A DNA stretch of 13,628 nucleotides from an uncultured Eubacteriales bacterium (lineage in GTDB: Bacteria; Bacillota; Clostridia; Monoglobales; Monoglobaceae). Below the pieces are notes generated by a model. It saw only the letters and a program-made list of their open reading frames with translations, was not told the origin of the DNA and did no database searches. Location of the stretch: the NCBI GenBank assembly GCA_958346135.1, contig CATVQN010000004.1, forward strand, positions 1 through 13,628, in the 5' to 3' direction. Numbering within the stretch: position 1 is the first letter of the stretch; the number at the start of each line of letters is the position of its first letter. A program made the position numbers and the translations under genes. This document shows, piece after piece, positions 1 to 7,789 of the stretch.

Positions 1-37
1 CCGCTTTTTCCTGTTTTCCTTTCCTATTTTGTTCTAT

Positions 38-81
38 AAAAGAAAAGGGGAGCGGTCTGCACCACGCAGATCGCTCCCTTT
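38..81 (-). terminator. Rho-independent terminator of the antiporter gene
   Basis: An imperfect inverted repeat pairs 44-60 with 66-81, with a 5-base loop at 61-65, one bulged G and one G-T pair. Read on the minus strand it is GC-rich and followed by a T-rich tail (TTTTCTTTT). It lies about 50 bases past the antiporter stop codon, so it should end that transcript. Confidence 0.8.
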
Positions 82-129
82 GTATAAACCTTGTACGAAA
101 AATGCTTTCGCATTCAAGATGCCATACTT

Positions 130-1431
130 TTATTTTTTCTTTTCCCGGCGCAGCTGCTCCTTCATATCCTCATGCTGCCGCACTGCCTCCTGGGTAATAT
201 CCTCCAGGTATATGCGTTCCTCGAAACGATCCACCAGGGCGCTCTCCATCATAGGCTCGCTCTGATGCGCCGCCTGATACTTGTAAATCAGCTTCAGCAT
301 AATCGGGGTCAGAATTGTGGTTGCCACCACCATAATAATAATGGGAGCAAAGAACGCATCCGGCATCAGTCCCATACTTGCGCCCTTCGTGGCAACAATT
401 AAAGCAACCTCGCCGCGGGAGACCATTCCGATACCAATCTTCATCGCCTGCAAGTTCGTATAACGGCAAAGCTTGGCGCCCAGTCCGCAGCCGATAATCT
501 TACTGAGAATCGCCGCCAAGGTTAGCAGCACGGTAAAGAGCAAAGCGGAAGCCGTAACATGATCCACCACCACCTTTAGGCCAACACTCGCAAAAAACAC
601 CGGCGATAAAAACATAAAGGAGATGGAGTCAAACCGGGACTGCATATAAACCGTATGCCGGTTGTTGGACAAAATCAATCCTGCCACAAAAGCACCCGTA
701 ATATCGGATACGCCGAAAAATCGCTCAGACACATACGCCATCAGCAGACAGAAGGCAAAGGCCAAAACGGGAAACCGCCGCAAATCCTTTTTGTAGCGAT
801 TGAGCCACGGGGTGACAAACTTATAGAACACAAAGGCCACCACAACGCAGAACGCAAAGAATCCCAGGATCTTAAGTCCTACCACAGGCAGACTTACGGA
901 GGGATCCGCAAAACTGGTAATAATCGTAAGTGCAATAATGCCAAGTACATCGTCGATTAAAGCGGCGCCCAAAATGGCGTTTCCGGACTTTGTCGAGAGC
1001 TTTCCCAATTCCTTTAGGGTCTCCACCGAGATGCTAACCGAAGTTGCAGTCAGCACCACACCTACAAAAATGTTCTGTAGAGTTGTCTTGGGATCTCCGG
1101 TGTGATTAAAAAAGGCTGTAACCCACCATCCGGCAAGCAGCGGAACGACAACACCGATTATCGCAATGACCGTCGATGCCAAACCGCATTTTTTCAATTC
1201 CTGAACATCCGTCTCCATGCCGGCACTGAACATCAAAACAATCACGCCGATTTCGGCAATATTGCTAATCAGCGTGGTCTCGTTAATCCAACCGAGACAG
1301 GCCGGTCCCAGAAGCAATCCTGCCAGCAGGGCCCCAACCACCTGCGGCATCTGGATACGTCGGGTGAGCAGCCCCAAAAGCTTGGTGCTGAGCAATATTA
1401 TCGCAATGTCTAATAAATACTTGACTTCCAT
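130..1431 (-). CDS. CPA2-family cation/proton antiporter (Na+/H+ exchanger-like)
   Basis: A 433-residue polytopic membrane protein of the monovalent cation:proton antiporter-2 (KefB/NapA-like) family. About 12 hydrophobic segments fill residues 3-385. Residues 160-161 are an Asp-Asp pair in the segment AALIDDVLGII. In this family that is the ion-binding motif, and DD is associated with electrogenic exchange. A later conserved-looking segment is MVSRGEVALI, near residue 350. The last 45 or so residues are charged and probably cytoplasmic, rich in Glu, Arg and Lys. No TrkA-N/RCK nucleotide-binding domain is present, unlike Kef K+ efflux proteins. The ATG is preceded by AGGGAAGG on the minus strand. 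The gene is divergent from the Rnf operon, which suggests a role in Na+/H+ balance or pH homeostasis (inference). Whether it carries Na+ or K+ cannot be read from the sequence. Confidence 0.88.
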   Translation of the reverse strand: MEVKYLLDIAIILLSTKLLGLLTRRIQMPQVVGALLAGLLLGPACLGWINETTLISNIAEIGVIVLMFSAGMETDVQELKKCGLASTVIAIIGVVVPLLAGWWVTAFFNHTGDPKTTLQNIFVGVVLTATSVSISVETLKELGKLSTKSGNAILGAALIDDVLGIIALTIITSFADPSVSLPVVGLKILGFFAFCVVVAFVFYKFVTPWLNRYKKDLRRFPVLAFAFCLLMAYVSERFFGVSDITGAFVAGLILSNNRHTVYMQSRFDSISFMFLSPVFFASVGLKVVVDHVTASALLFTVLLTLAAILSKIIGCGLGAKLCRYTNLQAMKIGIGMVSRGEVALIVATKGASMGLMPDAFFAPIIIMVVATTILTPIMLKLIYKYQAAHQSEPMMESALVDRFEERIYLEDITQEAVRQHEDMKEQLRREKKK

Positions 1432-1493
1432 ATTCCTTCCCTCTTTCTGTTTGACTTATTGAGACATTTACGGCTTGTTCCAAAACCGGAATT

Positions 1494-1522
1494 ATTATAC
1501 TACAGAAATTTTAGAAAATCTA
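1494..1522 (-). promoter_or_regulatory. Possible promoter of the antiporter gene
   Basis: On the minus strand 1499-1494 reads TATAAT, a perfect -10 element, about 65 bases upstream of the antiporter ATG. The hexamer 17 bases further upstream (TAGATT) is a poor -35. There is no extended -10 TG, so this is a likely but weak or activator-dependent promoter. Confidence 0.4.
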
Positions 1523-1726
1523 CCGCAATTACTGCCAATAAAAATCTGCTTTCTTTCCTAAAATTAGTTGTTTCGACACATTTTATACTCCCCCTTGCTT
1601 CACACAAAGACGGCACTTTGATTTTCATCATTTCTCTGTTTCTGCCTGCGCTCTCACTTGTCAAAAAAATATCAATTACTTTCTTCCAAACCCGCACTAT
1701 TTCGGCAAAAACTCCATTCTTTTTTC

Positions 1727-1755
1727 TTGACAAATGCCCCTTGAAACGATATACT
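1727..1755 (+). promoter_or_regulatory. Sigma-A promoter of the rnf operon
   Basis: TTGACA (1727-1732) and TATACT (1750-1755) are separated by exactly 17 bases, a near-perfect vegetative promoter. Transcription would start near 1762, giving a leader of about 95 nt before rnfC. The same hexamer pair with the same spacing drives proB on the minus strand. Confidence 0.85.
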
Positions 1756-1783
1756 TAATCTTGTATGCAAACACATCGAAGCG

Positions 1784-1834
1784 GAGAGGTTTCAGAAATA
1801 CGGATTCATCACAGCACACCCTCTCTCGTATTTC
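1784..1834 (+). other. Structured rnf leader: two crossing inverted repeats
   Basis: In the untranslated leader GAGAGG (1784-1789) can pair with CCTCTC (1820-1825), and GAAATACG (1795-1802) can pair with CGTATTTC (1827-1834). The two stems interleave, so they would form a pseudoknot or exclude each other. The second ends 9 bases before the rnfC Shine-Dalgarno (1844-1851). A regulatory role is an inference. Confidence 0.35.
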
Positions 1835-1857
1835 GGAATATAGAAGGAGGGACTGTC

Positions 1858-3186
1858 ATGAGAACATTTCGGGGCGGCGTACACCCCAACAGTCACAAGA
1901 AAGACACCTGTGCCAAACCCATTGTGGAGCTTGCACCGCCGGCAGAGCTGGTCTATCCTCTGTCGCAGCATATCGGCGCACCGGCCGTACCCTGTGTCAA
2001 AACCGGCGATACCGTGCTGATGGGGCAGAAGATTGCAGAGGCAGCGGGCTTTGTTTCTGCCAATCTCCACGCCTCAGTGTCCGGAAAGGTAAAGACCATC
2101 GAAAAGCGTCTGCACCCAAACGGCCTGATGATGGAATCCATTGTCATTGAGAATGATTTTGCCGATCAAATGGATCCGGCAATTCTTGAGACGGAACAAG
2201 ATTATAAAAATCTATCACCCAAAGAATTGATCAGCCTGATTCAGGAGGCCGGTATTGTAGGTATGGGCGGCGCCACCTTTCCCACCCATGTAAAGCTCTC
2301 TCCTCCGGCAGAGGCAGCCATCGACTATGTCATTGTCAACGGCTCTGAGTGCGAGCCCTATCTCACCTCGGATCACCGCGCCATGCTGGAGACGTCCCGG
2401 GAGATTCTCATCGGACTTGCCATTATGCTGCAAATCTTCGGCCTGGATGAAGGCTATATCGGGATTGAGGACAACAAGCCGGATGCCATTGCCCGCATGA
2501 AGGAAGCTGCAGCCGATTTTCGGGATAAGACCATTCACATTGTTCCCTTAAAAACCAAATATCCTCAGGGAGCGGAAAAACAACTTATCAACGCCGTAAC
2601 CGGACGAAAAGTAGGCCCTGGACAGCTCCCGTGGCAGGTGGGCTGTATTGTGTCCAATATTGATACCGCAGCCTCGATTATGCGTGCGGTAACGCTGCAA
2701 TGGCCCTTAATGCGCCGAATCGTAACGCTGGGCGGCGACGCACTGAAAACACCCATGAATTATCGGGTGCGGATCGGCACGCCGTTTTCCTATGTGATTG
2801 CACAGTCCGGCGGTGTTACCGAACCGCCGAAAAAGATTCTCATGGGCGGCCCCATGATGGGAACTGCCGTTCCAAGCGAGGAGGTTCCGGTCATAAAAGG
2901 CACCTCCGGGATTTTAGTGCTGGGCGAGCGCTCTGCGCACCTGGAACAGGAAAGCGCCTGTGTTCGCTGCTCAAAATGTCTCTATGTCTGTCCCATGAAT
3001 CTTCAGCCGAATCTGCTGGATAAGATGTCCCGCACCGGCAACTTCGAGGCGCTGGAAAAGCTGCACATCACCGACTGTATTGAATGCGGAAGCTGTGCCT
3101 TTATCTGCCCGTCCCGACGTCGGCAGGTACAGCAGATCAGGGTTGCCAAGGCAAGAATGCGTGCCGCACAAGCCAAGGCAAAATAG
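1858..3186 (+). CDS. rnfC: Rnf complex subunit RnfC (NADH-binding, iron-sulfur)
   Basis: RnfC is the peripheral cytoplasmic subunit of the ion-translocating ferredoxin:NAD+ oxidoreductase, carrying the NAD(H)/FMN site. The product is 442 residues. An N-terminal RnfC/NqrA-like barrel region (about 1-105) is followed by the nucleotide-binding domain, with GIVGMGGATFPTHVKL and NGSECEPYLTSDHR. Two 4Fe-4S motifs lie at Cys368/371/374/378 and Cys407/410/413/417, both CxxCxxCxxxCP. The ATG at 1858 follows AAGGAGGG with 6-base spacing. A longer reading from 1765 would start almost at the transcription start, has no ribosome binding site and would encode the leader, so it is rejected. First gene of rnfCDGEAB. 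The C-terminus after the second cluster is short and basic. Confidence 0.95.
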   Translation: MRTFRGGVHPNSHKKDTCAKPIVELAPPAELVYPLSQHIGAPAVPCVKTGDTVLMGQKIAEAAGFVSANLHASVSGKVKTIEKRLHPNGLMMESIVIENDFADQMDPAILETEQDYKNLSPKELISLIQEAGIVGMGGATFPTHVKLSPPAEAAIDYVIVNGSECEPYLTSDHRAMLETSREILIGLAIMLQIFGLDEGYIGIEDNKPDAIARMKEAAADFRDKTIHIVPLKTKYPQGAEKQLINAVTGRKVGPGQLPWQVGCIVSNIDTAASIMRAVTLQWPLMRRIVTLGGDALKTPMNYRVRIGTPFSYVIAQSGGVTEPPKKILMGGPMMGTAVPSEEVPVIKGTSGILVLGERSAHLEQESACVRCSKCLYVCPMNLQPNLLDKMSRTGNFEALEKLHITDCIECGSCAFICPSRRRQVQQIRVAKARMRAAQAKAK

Positions 3187-3200
3187 GGAGGAATTTGACT

Positions 3201-4169
3201 ATGGAAGAAAAATTGATTGTGTCCCACGCTCCTCACATTGCGGGAGGAGATTCCATTTCGCGAATTATGCTACATGTGATTATTGCCCTGCTGCCGGCTC
3301 TGCTGGCAGGCTGTCTGGTCTTTGGACTTCGGGCTCTGGCAGTCACTGTGATTTGCGTTCTCTCCTGTGTGGTTTTTGAGGGACTATGGCAAAAAATACT
3401 AAAGAAACCCGTCACCGTCTCGGACTTGAGTGCGGTGGTGACCGGAATGCTGCTGGCCTTTAATCTGCCGGCAGGGATTCCGCTTTGGATGCCGGTTGTC
3501 GGCTCCTTCTTCGCCATTATTATCGTGAAACAGTTCTTTGGCGGCCTGGGCCATAACTTTATGAACCCGGCACTCGGTGCTCGGGCGTTTTTACTGGCAT
3601 CTTGGGCTCTTGCCATGACCACCTGGCCGCAACCGCTTCTACATACGGCAGATGCGGTCAGCTCCGCTACACCGCTTGCAGCTTATGCGGAAAATGCGGG
3701 AAACCTTCCGCCTTATCTGGATTTGTTTCTCGGCGGCGTAGGCGGATGTATCGGCGAAACCTCAACGCTGGCAATCTTAATCGGCGGCATCTATCTGCTG
3801 CTCTGCGGCGTTATTCGGCTTCGGGTTCCGGCGGTCTTTATCGGAACTGTAGCACTTGGAACCTGGATTTTCGGCGGCCACAACGGTCTTTTCACCGGTG
3901 ACTGGCTCTATCAAATCCTATCCGGCGGCTTGATGCTGGGTGCCTTCTTTATGGCTACTGACTATTCTACCACCCCCTTTACACCGGCAGGCCAGATCCT
4001 CTTTGGTCTGGGCTGCGGTATCATTACCGTTTTGATCCGTATCTGGGGCGGTTATCCGGAGGGCGTTTCCTATTCCATTCTGCTGATGAATGCTGCAACT
4101 CCGCTGATTGACCGTATCACGGCACCTCGCCGCTATGGCGTGATAAAGACCAAGAAGGAGGCGGCCTGA
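3201..4169 (+). CDS. rnfD: Rnf complex subunit RnfD (membrane, covalent FMN)
   Basis: A 322-residue integral membrane subunit (NqrB/RnfD family) of the Rnf electron-transport complex. Many hydrophobic segments run from about residue 20 to 300. The expected covalent-flavin site is D151-A-V-S-S-A-T157. It fits the Dxx(S/T)xAT target of the flavin transferase ApbE, with Ser at the position that is often Gly, and Thr157 is the predicted attachment residue. Other family-like segments are GHNFMNPALGARAF and GGCIGETSTLAILIGG. The ATG at 3201 has AGGGAGGAA about 8 bases upstream. A reading from 3084 runs through the end of rnfC in another frame and is not supported. The gene begins 14 bases after rnfC. 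No apbE gene is in the window. Confidence 0.94.
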   Translation: MEEKLIVSHAPHIAGGDSISRIMLHVIIALLPALLAGCLVFGLRALAVTVICVLSCVVFEGLWQKILKKPVTVSDLSAVVTGMLLAFNLPAGIPLWMPVVGSFFAIIIVKQFFGGLGHNFMNPALGARAFLLASWALAMTTWPQPLLHTADAVSSATPLAAYAENAGNLPPYLDLFLGGVGGCIGETSTLAILIGGIYLLLCGVIRLRVPAVFIGTVALGTWIFGGHNGLFTGDWLYQILSGGLMLGAFFMATDYSTTPFTPAGQILFGLGCGIITVLIRIWGGYPEGVSYSILLMNAATPLIDRITAPRRYGVIKTKKEAA

Positions 4170-4171
4170 AT

Positions 4172-4747
4172 ATGAAAGAAACCTTAACGCTTACTATAAA
4201 ATTATTGGTTATCTGTGCCGTTGTAGCGGCGCTTTTGGCCTGGGTCAACGGTGTCACCGCCCCTATGATTGCAGAGAATAAACAAAAAGACTTTGAAGCC
4301 GCTATGGCAGAGGTTCTGCCGGATGCAGGCGGTTTTGAGGAAGTGCCGTCCAACGCCTTTTCTCCGTCCGAAACCGGCGTCAAGTTAGACTCCGTCTACC
4401 GTGCAAAAAGCGGCGGCTATGTGGTCAGCACGGTCTGCTCCGAAGGCTACGGCGGCGACATCAGCGTCATGGTGGGCATTGATTCGGACAACAAGGTTCG
4501 CCAGGCAAAGGTTATGAGCATGAGCGAAACCCCCGGACTTGGCGCCAAATCTACCCAGCCGGAGTTCATCAACCAATACAGTGGTCTTTCAGAGGGAATT
4601 TCCGTCATTAAAAATGCCACTCCCTCCGGCAATGAAATTGCAGCCATCTCCGGCGCAACCATTACCTCAAAGGCTGTCACCAAATGCGTCAATACCGCAC
4701 TGGAAGCGGCGGCCTTTGCAGCAGAAAGCGAGGGAAATGAATCATGA
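4172..4747 (+). CDS. rnfG: Rnf complex subunit RnfG (FMN-binding)
   Basis: A 191-residue subunit with one N-terminal membrane anchor (about residues 7-30) and an extracytoplasmic FMN-binding domain (NqrC/RnfG family). The segment SETPGLGAKS and the C-terminal AAISGATITSKAV mark the domain. Thr163 in SGAT is the predicted site of covalent FMN attachment by ApbE. At six residues before Thr163, where the general motif has Asp, this protein has Ala157. The start lies 3 bases after the rnfD stop, with AAGGAGG (4155-4161) inside the end of rnfD, so the two genes are probably translationally coupled. The stop codon overlaps the rnfE start (ATGA). Confidence 0.94.
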   Translation: MKETLTLTIKLLVICAVVAALLAWVNGVTAPMIAENKQKDFEAAMAEVLPDAGGFEEVPSNAFSPSETGVKLDSVYRAKSGGYVVSTVCSEGYGGDISVMVGIDSDNKVRQAKVMSMSETPGLGAKSTQPEFINQYSGLSEGISVIKNATPSGNEIAAISGATITSKAVTKCVNTALEAAAFAAESEGNES

Positions 4748-5373
4748 AAAATTCTGCATGGAAAACTTTTCTTAACGGACTGATTACCGAGAACCCCACC
4801 TTTGTGCTGCTTCTGGGTATGTGTCCAACCCTGGCAGTTACCACCGGCGTTACCAATGCCATCGGCATGGGTCTTTCCACCACTGCCGTACTGATTTGTT
4901 CCAACATCGTAATTTCCCTGCTTCGGAACTTTATCCCCGGGAAGATACGGATTGCATCCTATGTGGTCATTATTGCAGGTTTTGTCACCATTGTCCAGAT
5001 GCTGATGAATGCCTATGTTCCGGCACTCTCCGGCAGCCTTGGGATTTACATTCCGCTGATTGTGGTAAACTGTATTATTCTCGGTCGGGCGGAAGCCTTC
5101 GCTTCTAAAAACAGCGTCCCCCTCGCCGCCCTTGACGGACTGAGCATGGGTCTCGGTTTCACCGCCGCACTGATCCTGATTGCAGCCGTTCGTGAAATCT
5201 TAGGTGCAGGAACTTTTGCAGACATTCCCTTGTTTGGCGACAGTTTTCAGCCGGTTTCCATTATGATTCTGCCGCCGGGAGCATTCTTGACCCTGGGAAT
5301 CCTGCTGGCCGTGATCAACGGCATCACGCATAAGCGCAAACGTGCAAAGGAGGGTGCAAGCCATGATTCGTGA
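4744..5373 (+). CDS. rnfE: Rnf complex subunit RnfE (membrane)
   Basis: A 209-residue polytopic subunit of the RnfA/RnfE (NqrD/NqrE) family with about six membrane segments. Cys27 (LLLGMCPTLAV) and Cys110 (VVNCIILGR) sit in the two inverted half-repeats. In the family these, with the matching pair in RnfA, hold an iron-sulfur cluster within the membrane. The gene overlaps rnfG by 4 bases (ATGA). The C-terminus is basic (KRKRAKEG) and faces the cytoplasm by the positive-inside rule. Its last 11 bases overlap rnfA, which suggests tightly matched synthesis of the two homologous subunits. Confidence 0.95.
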   Translation: MKNSAWKTFLNGLITENPTFVLLLGMCPTLAVTTGVTNAIGMGLSTTAVLICSNIVISLLRNFIPGKIRIASYVVIIAGFVTIVQMLMNAYVPALSGSLGIYIPLIVVNCIILGRAEAFASKNSVPLAALDGLSMGLGFTAALILIAAVREILGAGTFADIPLFGDSFQPVSIMILPPGAFLTLGILLAVINGITHKRKRAKEGASHDS

Positions 5374-5962
5374 TTTATTGATTATCAGTATCGGCGCCAT
5401 CTTAATTAACAACTTTGTATTGGTGCAGTTTCTTGGCATCTGTCCCTTTCTCGGGGTTTCCAAAAAGGTGGAAACCGCGGCTGGCATGGGTTTTGCCGTC
5501 ATCTTTGTCATGCTCTGTGCCTCTGCAATTACCTGGGTAGTGCAGAACTATCTGCTGATTCCGTTTCATATTGAATATCTGCAGACCATTGCCTTTATTC
5601 TGGTTATCGCAGTTCTGGTACAGCTGGTGGAGATGTTTCTGCAAAAGGCGGTAGCTGCCCTCTATAACTCCCTGGGCGTCTATTTGCCCCTGATTACTAC
5701 CAACTGTGCGGTACTGGGCGTTGCCATCCAGAATATCAGCAAGTTCGGCGGCACCGAAATGAGCTTTTTAAAATCACTCACCTACGGCACCTCGGCGGCC
5801 ATTGGTTTTCTGGTGGCCATTGTGCTGTTTGCCGGCATTCGTGAACGTCTGGAAAGCGCGGATGTTCCCGCCTTTTTGAAAGGAATGCCGATTGTTCTGG
5901 TGACTGCCGCTCTGCTCTCCATTGCGTTTCTGGGATTTTCCGGACTCAGCTTCGGGGCGTAA
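5363..5962 (+). CDS. rnfA: Rnf complex subunit RnfA (membrane)
   Basis: A 199-residue membrane subunit homologous to RnfE, beginning MIRDLLIISIGAILINNFVL. It has six predicted membrane segments. Cys27 (GICPFLGVSK) and Cys115 (TTNCAVLGVA) are the counterparts of the RnfE cysteines that ligate the intramembrane iron-sulfur centre. The ATG at 5363 is chosen because AAAGGAGGG (5346-5354) lies 8 bases upstream. An in-frame GTG at 5342 would put the Shine-Dalgarno inside the gene. The gene overlaps the end of rnfE by 11 bases. Confidence 0.95.
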   Translation: MIRDLLIISIGAILINNFVLVQFLGICPFLGVSKKVETAAGMGFAVIFVMLCASAITWVVQNYLLIPFHIEYLQTIAFILVIAVLVQLVEMFLQKAVAALYNSLGVYLPLITTNCAVLGVAIQNISKFGGTEMSFLKSLTYGTSAAIGFLVAIVLFAGIRERLESADVPAFLKGMPIVLVTAALLSIAFLGFSGLSFGA

Positions 5963-6010
5963 ACCGGCAAAACTAACTTAGAAAACAGTGAAACAAGGAG
6001 GATATCTGAC

Positions 6011-6880
6011 ATGAGCCAAATTCTAACACCCATCCTGATTATCGGCGGCATGGGACTTCTCTTTGGCGCGCTTTTGGGCATTGCATCCAGGATTTTTGCA
6101 GTCAAGACAGACGAAAGAATCCCCAAAATTCTGGAGGTACTTCCCGGAGCCAACTGCGGCGGCTGCGGCTTTGCCGGCTGCAACGCCTATGCGAATGCGC
6201 TCGTCAAGGACGGTGCACAAACCAATCTCTGCCCGGTAGGCGGCTCGGAGGTTGCGACAAAGGTTGCAGAGATTCTGGGCGTAGAAGCAAAGGAACCAGA
6301 AAAGATGGCAGCGCGGGTACTCTGCAACGGCAATCTGGAACGCGCAGTGCAAAAATACATTTACGACGGCCCTGCTGACTGTCACAGCGCCGCACGCCTT
6401 GGCGGCGGCAGGAAATTATGTCCTAACGGCTGTCTCGGTCTGGGTTCCTGCGTGGAGGTCTGTCCCTTTCACGCCATCTCGGTAGAAACCGGCGTGGCGG
6501 TTGTAGATCCGGAAAAATGTGTTGCCTGCGGTCTCTGTGCCGCAGAATGTCCCAAGCAGGTCATTAAAATTTTGCCGGTAAAATCCAAATATACGGTCAT
6601 ATGCAGCTCTCTGGAAAAAGGAAAGGATGCCCGCAAGGCATGTCAAGTGGGCTGTATCGGCTGCGGTCTCTGTGCGAAAAACTGTCCTAAGGAAGCCATT
6701 ACCGTAAAAAATAATCTGGCTGTGATTGACCCGGAAAAATGCGTAAACTGCGGCATCTGTGTTTCAAAATGCCCGCAGCATGCCATTTGCCATGTGGAGC
6801 ATCTGGGCAAAAACTTTGTCCTTCCGCCAAAACCGGCTGCAGCGGTAAAACCGCCTGTACAGAAGGTTCCGCAGGCATAA
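6011..6880 (+). CDS. rnfB: Rnf complex subunit RnfB (ferredoxin-accepting iron-sulfur protein)
   Basis: RnfB takes electrons from reduced ferredoxin and passes them into the Rnf complex. The 289-residue product has an N-terminal membrane anchor (residues 5-30). A 4Fe-4S domain follows with Cys49, 52, 57 and 74. Then comes a chain of ferredoxin-type motifs: Cys137/141/147/151, Cys170/173/176/180, Cys215/218/221/225 (Cys211 is nearby) and Cys244/247/250/254. This multi-cluster form is longer than the proteobacterial RnfB of about 190 residues and is typical of clostridia. The tail from about residue 270 is rich in Pro, Ala and Lys. AAGGAGG sits 9 bases before the ATG. Last gene of the operon; 48 bases separate it from rnfA, and a terminator follows. 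Confidence 0.95.
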   Translation: MSQILTPILIIGGMGLLFGALLGIASRIFAVKTDERIPKILEVLPGANCGGCGFAGCNAYANALVKDGAQTNLCPVGGSEVATKVAEILGVEAKEPEKMAARVLCNGNLERAVQKYIYDGPADCHSAARLGGGRKLCPNGCLGLGSCVEVCPFHAISVETGVAVVDPEKCVACGLCAAECPKQVIKILPVKSKYTVICSSLEKGKDARKACQVGCIGCGLCAKNCPKEAITVKNNLAVIDPEKCVNCGICVSKCPQHAICHVEHLGKNFVLPPKPAAAVKPPVQKVPQA

Positions 6881-6899
6881 AGTATTTTTTGAATTGACA

Positions 6900-6934
6900 A
6901 AGACCCCATTCGGCGATGTGCCGAATGGGGTCTT
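6900..6934. terminator. Bidirectional terminator between rnfB and proB
   Basis: A perfect 15-bp stem (6900-6914 with 6920-6934) closes a GATGT loop. It is flanked by T-rich sequence on both sides when each strand is read. It lies 19 bases after the rnfB stop and 1 base past the proB stop, so it should serve both convergent genes. Confidence 0.88.
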
Positions 6935-6935
6935 C

Positions 6936-7715
6936 CTATTTCTTCCTTCCCAAAAAAAGCGTTCCTACTGTTTCTCCCTTGATGATTTGATAGAGCAGCT
7001 CCGGGCTCTGGCCGTTAGCAAGCACCATATCAATTCCGACCTCTCCTACCAGCTGTGCCGCTTTCAGCTTGGTCTGCATACCGCCGGTTCCTCTTCGGGA
7101 GCCAACACCGCCGGCACAGGCGCGAATCTCATCGTTGATTTCGGATACTACCGGAATCAAATGGGTTTGCGGATCCTTCGGATCCCCATTGTAAAAACCG
7201 TCAATATCCGAAAAAATCACCAGTAAATCCGCATCCACCAGCCGAGCCACATAAGCAGACAGCGTATCATTATCTCCGAACTCAATCTCATAGGTAGAAA
7301 TCACATCATTCTCGTTGACAATGGGAATCACCCGATAGCCTATCATAGTTTCAAATGCGTTCTTGGCACTGATATACCTCTCTTCATCATCCAGAACAAA
7401 CTTGGTCAGCAGCACCTGGCCGGTACTGTAGCCATATTCCTTAAAGAACTTCTCATAAATCGACATCAGACTTGCCTGTCCGATAGCAGCCAGAGCCTGC
7501 TTCTCCCTGGTGTCCTCCGGCTTTTGAGAGAGTCCCAGCTTGCCCACACCTACACCGATGGCACCGCTGGAAACCAGGACTACCTCAAGCCCCATATTCA
7601 TCAGCTCCGAGAGTACCCGTACCAGCTGTTCTAACCGCCTTAAATTGATCTTTCCGGTTTCATGAGTCAGGGTGGAGGTTCCCACCTTGACCACAACACG
7701 CTTAACTTCCTTCAT
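6936..7715 (-). CDS. proB: Glutamate 5-kinase (short form without PUA domain)
   Basis: ProB phosphorylates L-glutamate to gamma-glutamyl phosphate, the first step of proline synthesis, in the cytoplasm. The amino acid kinase fold is evident: KVGTSTLT near the N-terminus, LVSSGAIGVG, IPIVNENDVIST, FGDNDTLSAYVA, FSDIDGFYNGDP and the C-terminal GGVGSRRGTGGMQTKLKAA. The product is 259 residues from the ATG at 7715. It therefore lacks the C-terminal PUA domain that brings many ProB proteins to about 370 residues. I prefer 7715 because AAAGG lies 9 bases upstream. The ATG at 7739 has no ribosome binding site and is within about 10 bases of the predicted transcription start. No proA lies next to it. 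Confidence 0.92.
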   Translation of the reverse strand: MKEVKRVVVKVGTSTLTHETGKINLRRLEQLVRVLSELMNMGLEVVLVSSGAIGVGVGKLGLSQKPEDTREKQALAAIGQASLMSIYEKFFKEYGYSTGQVLLTKFVLDDEERYISAKNAFETMIGYRVIPIVNENDVISTYEIEFGDNDTLSAYVARLVDADLLVIFSDIDGFYNGDPKDPQTHLIPVVSEINDEIRACAGGVGSRRGTGGMQTKLKAAQLVGEVGIDMVLANGQSPELLYQIIKGETVGTLFLGRKK

Positions 7716-7753
7716 ATCGTTCAGCCTTTCCCGTATCATTTACAATATTAGCC

Positions 7754-7782
7754 AGTATAACAAGTTTCTATGAATTTGTCAA
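7754..7782 (-). promoter_or_regulatory. proB: Sigma-A promoter of proB
   Basis: On the minus strand TTGACA (7782-7777) and TATACT (7759-7754) are 17 bases apart. Transcription should start near 7747, leaving a leader of only about 30 nt. That leaves no room for a T-box or other large riboswitch. Confidence 0.85.
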
Positions 7783-7789
7783 GCAGGCC

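Larger units (their letters stand above)
1432..1857. other. Divergent intergenic region between antiporter and rnfC
   Basis: This 426-base non-coding stretch carries the antiporter 5' region (1432-1500), the rnf promoter (1727-1755) and the rnf leader (about 1762-1857). The middle, roughly 1525-1725, is rich in A and T tracts. It has no credible ORF with a ribosome binding site, no tRNA and no clear riboswitch that I recognise. Regulator sites may exist there, but I see no strong dyad. Confidence 0.6.

Noticed and set aside
1659..1664. Minus-strand TTGACA as the antiporter -35
   Set aside because: No -10-like hexamer lies 16-18 bases downstream (AAACAG instead), and it is over 200 bases from the gene.
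1459..1758. Possible 99-residue ORF in the rnf-antiporter intergenic region
   Set aside because: No ribosome binding site, it overlaps the rnf promoter, and its composition just reflects AT-rich DNA with no recognisable domain.
1765..1857. N-terminal extension of RnfC from an ATG at 1765
   Set aside because: It begins about 3 bases after the predicted transcription start, has no ribosome binding site and reads through the leader. ATG 1858 has a strong AAGGAGGG.
5342..5362. GTG start for RnfA
   Set aside because: It would place the Shine-Dalgarno inside the coding region. ATG 5363 has correct spacing and a normal RnfA N-terminus.
7716..7739. Upstream ATG for ProB
   Set aside because: No ribosome binding site, and it lies only about 8 bases after the predicted transcription start. 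The kinase motif fits a start at 7715.
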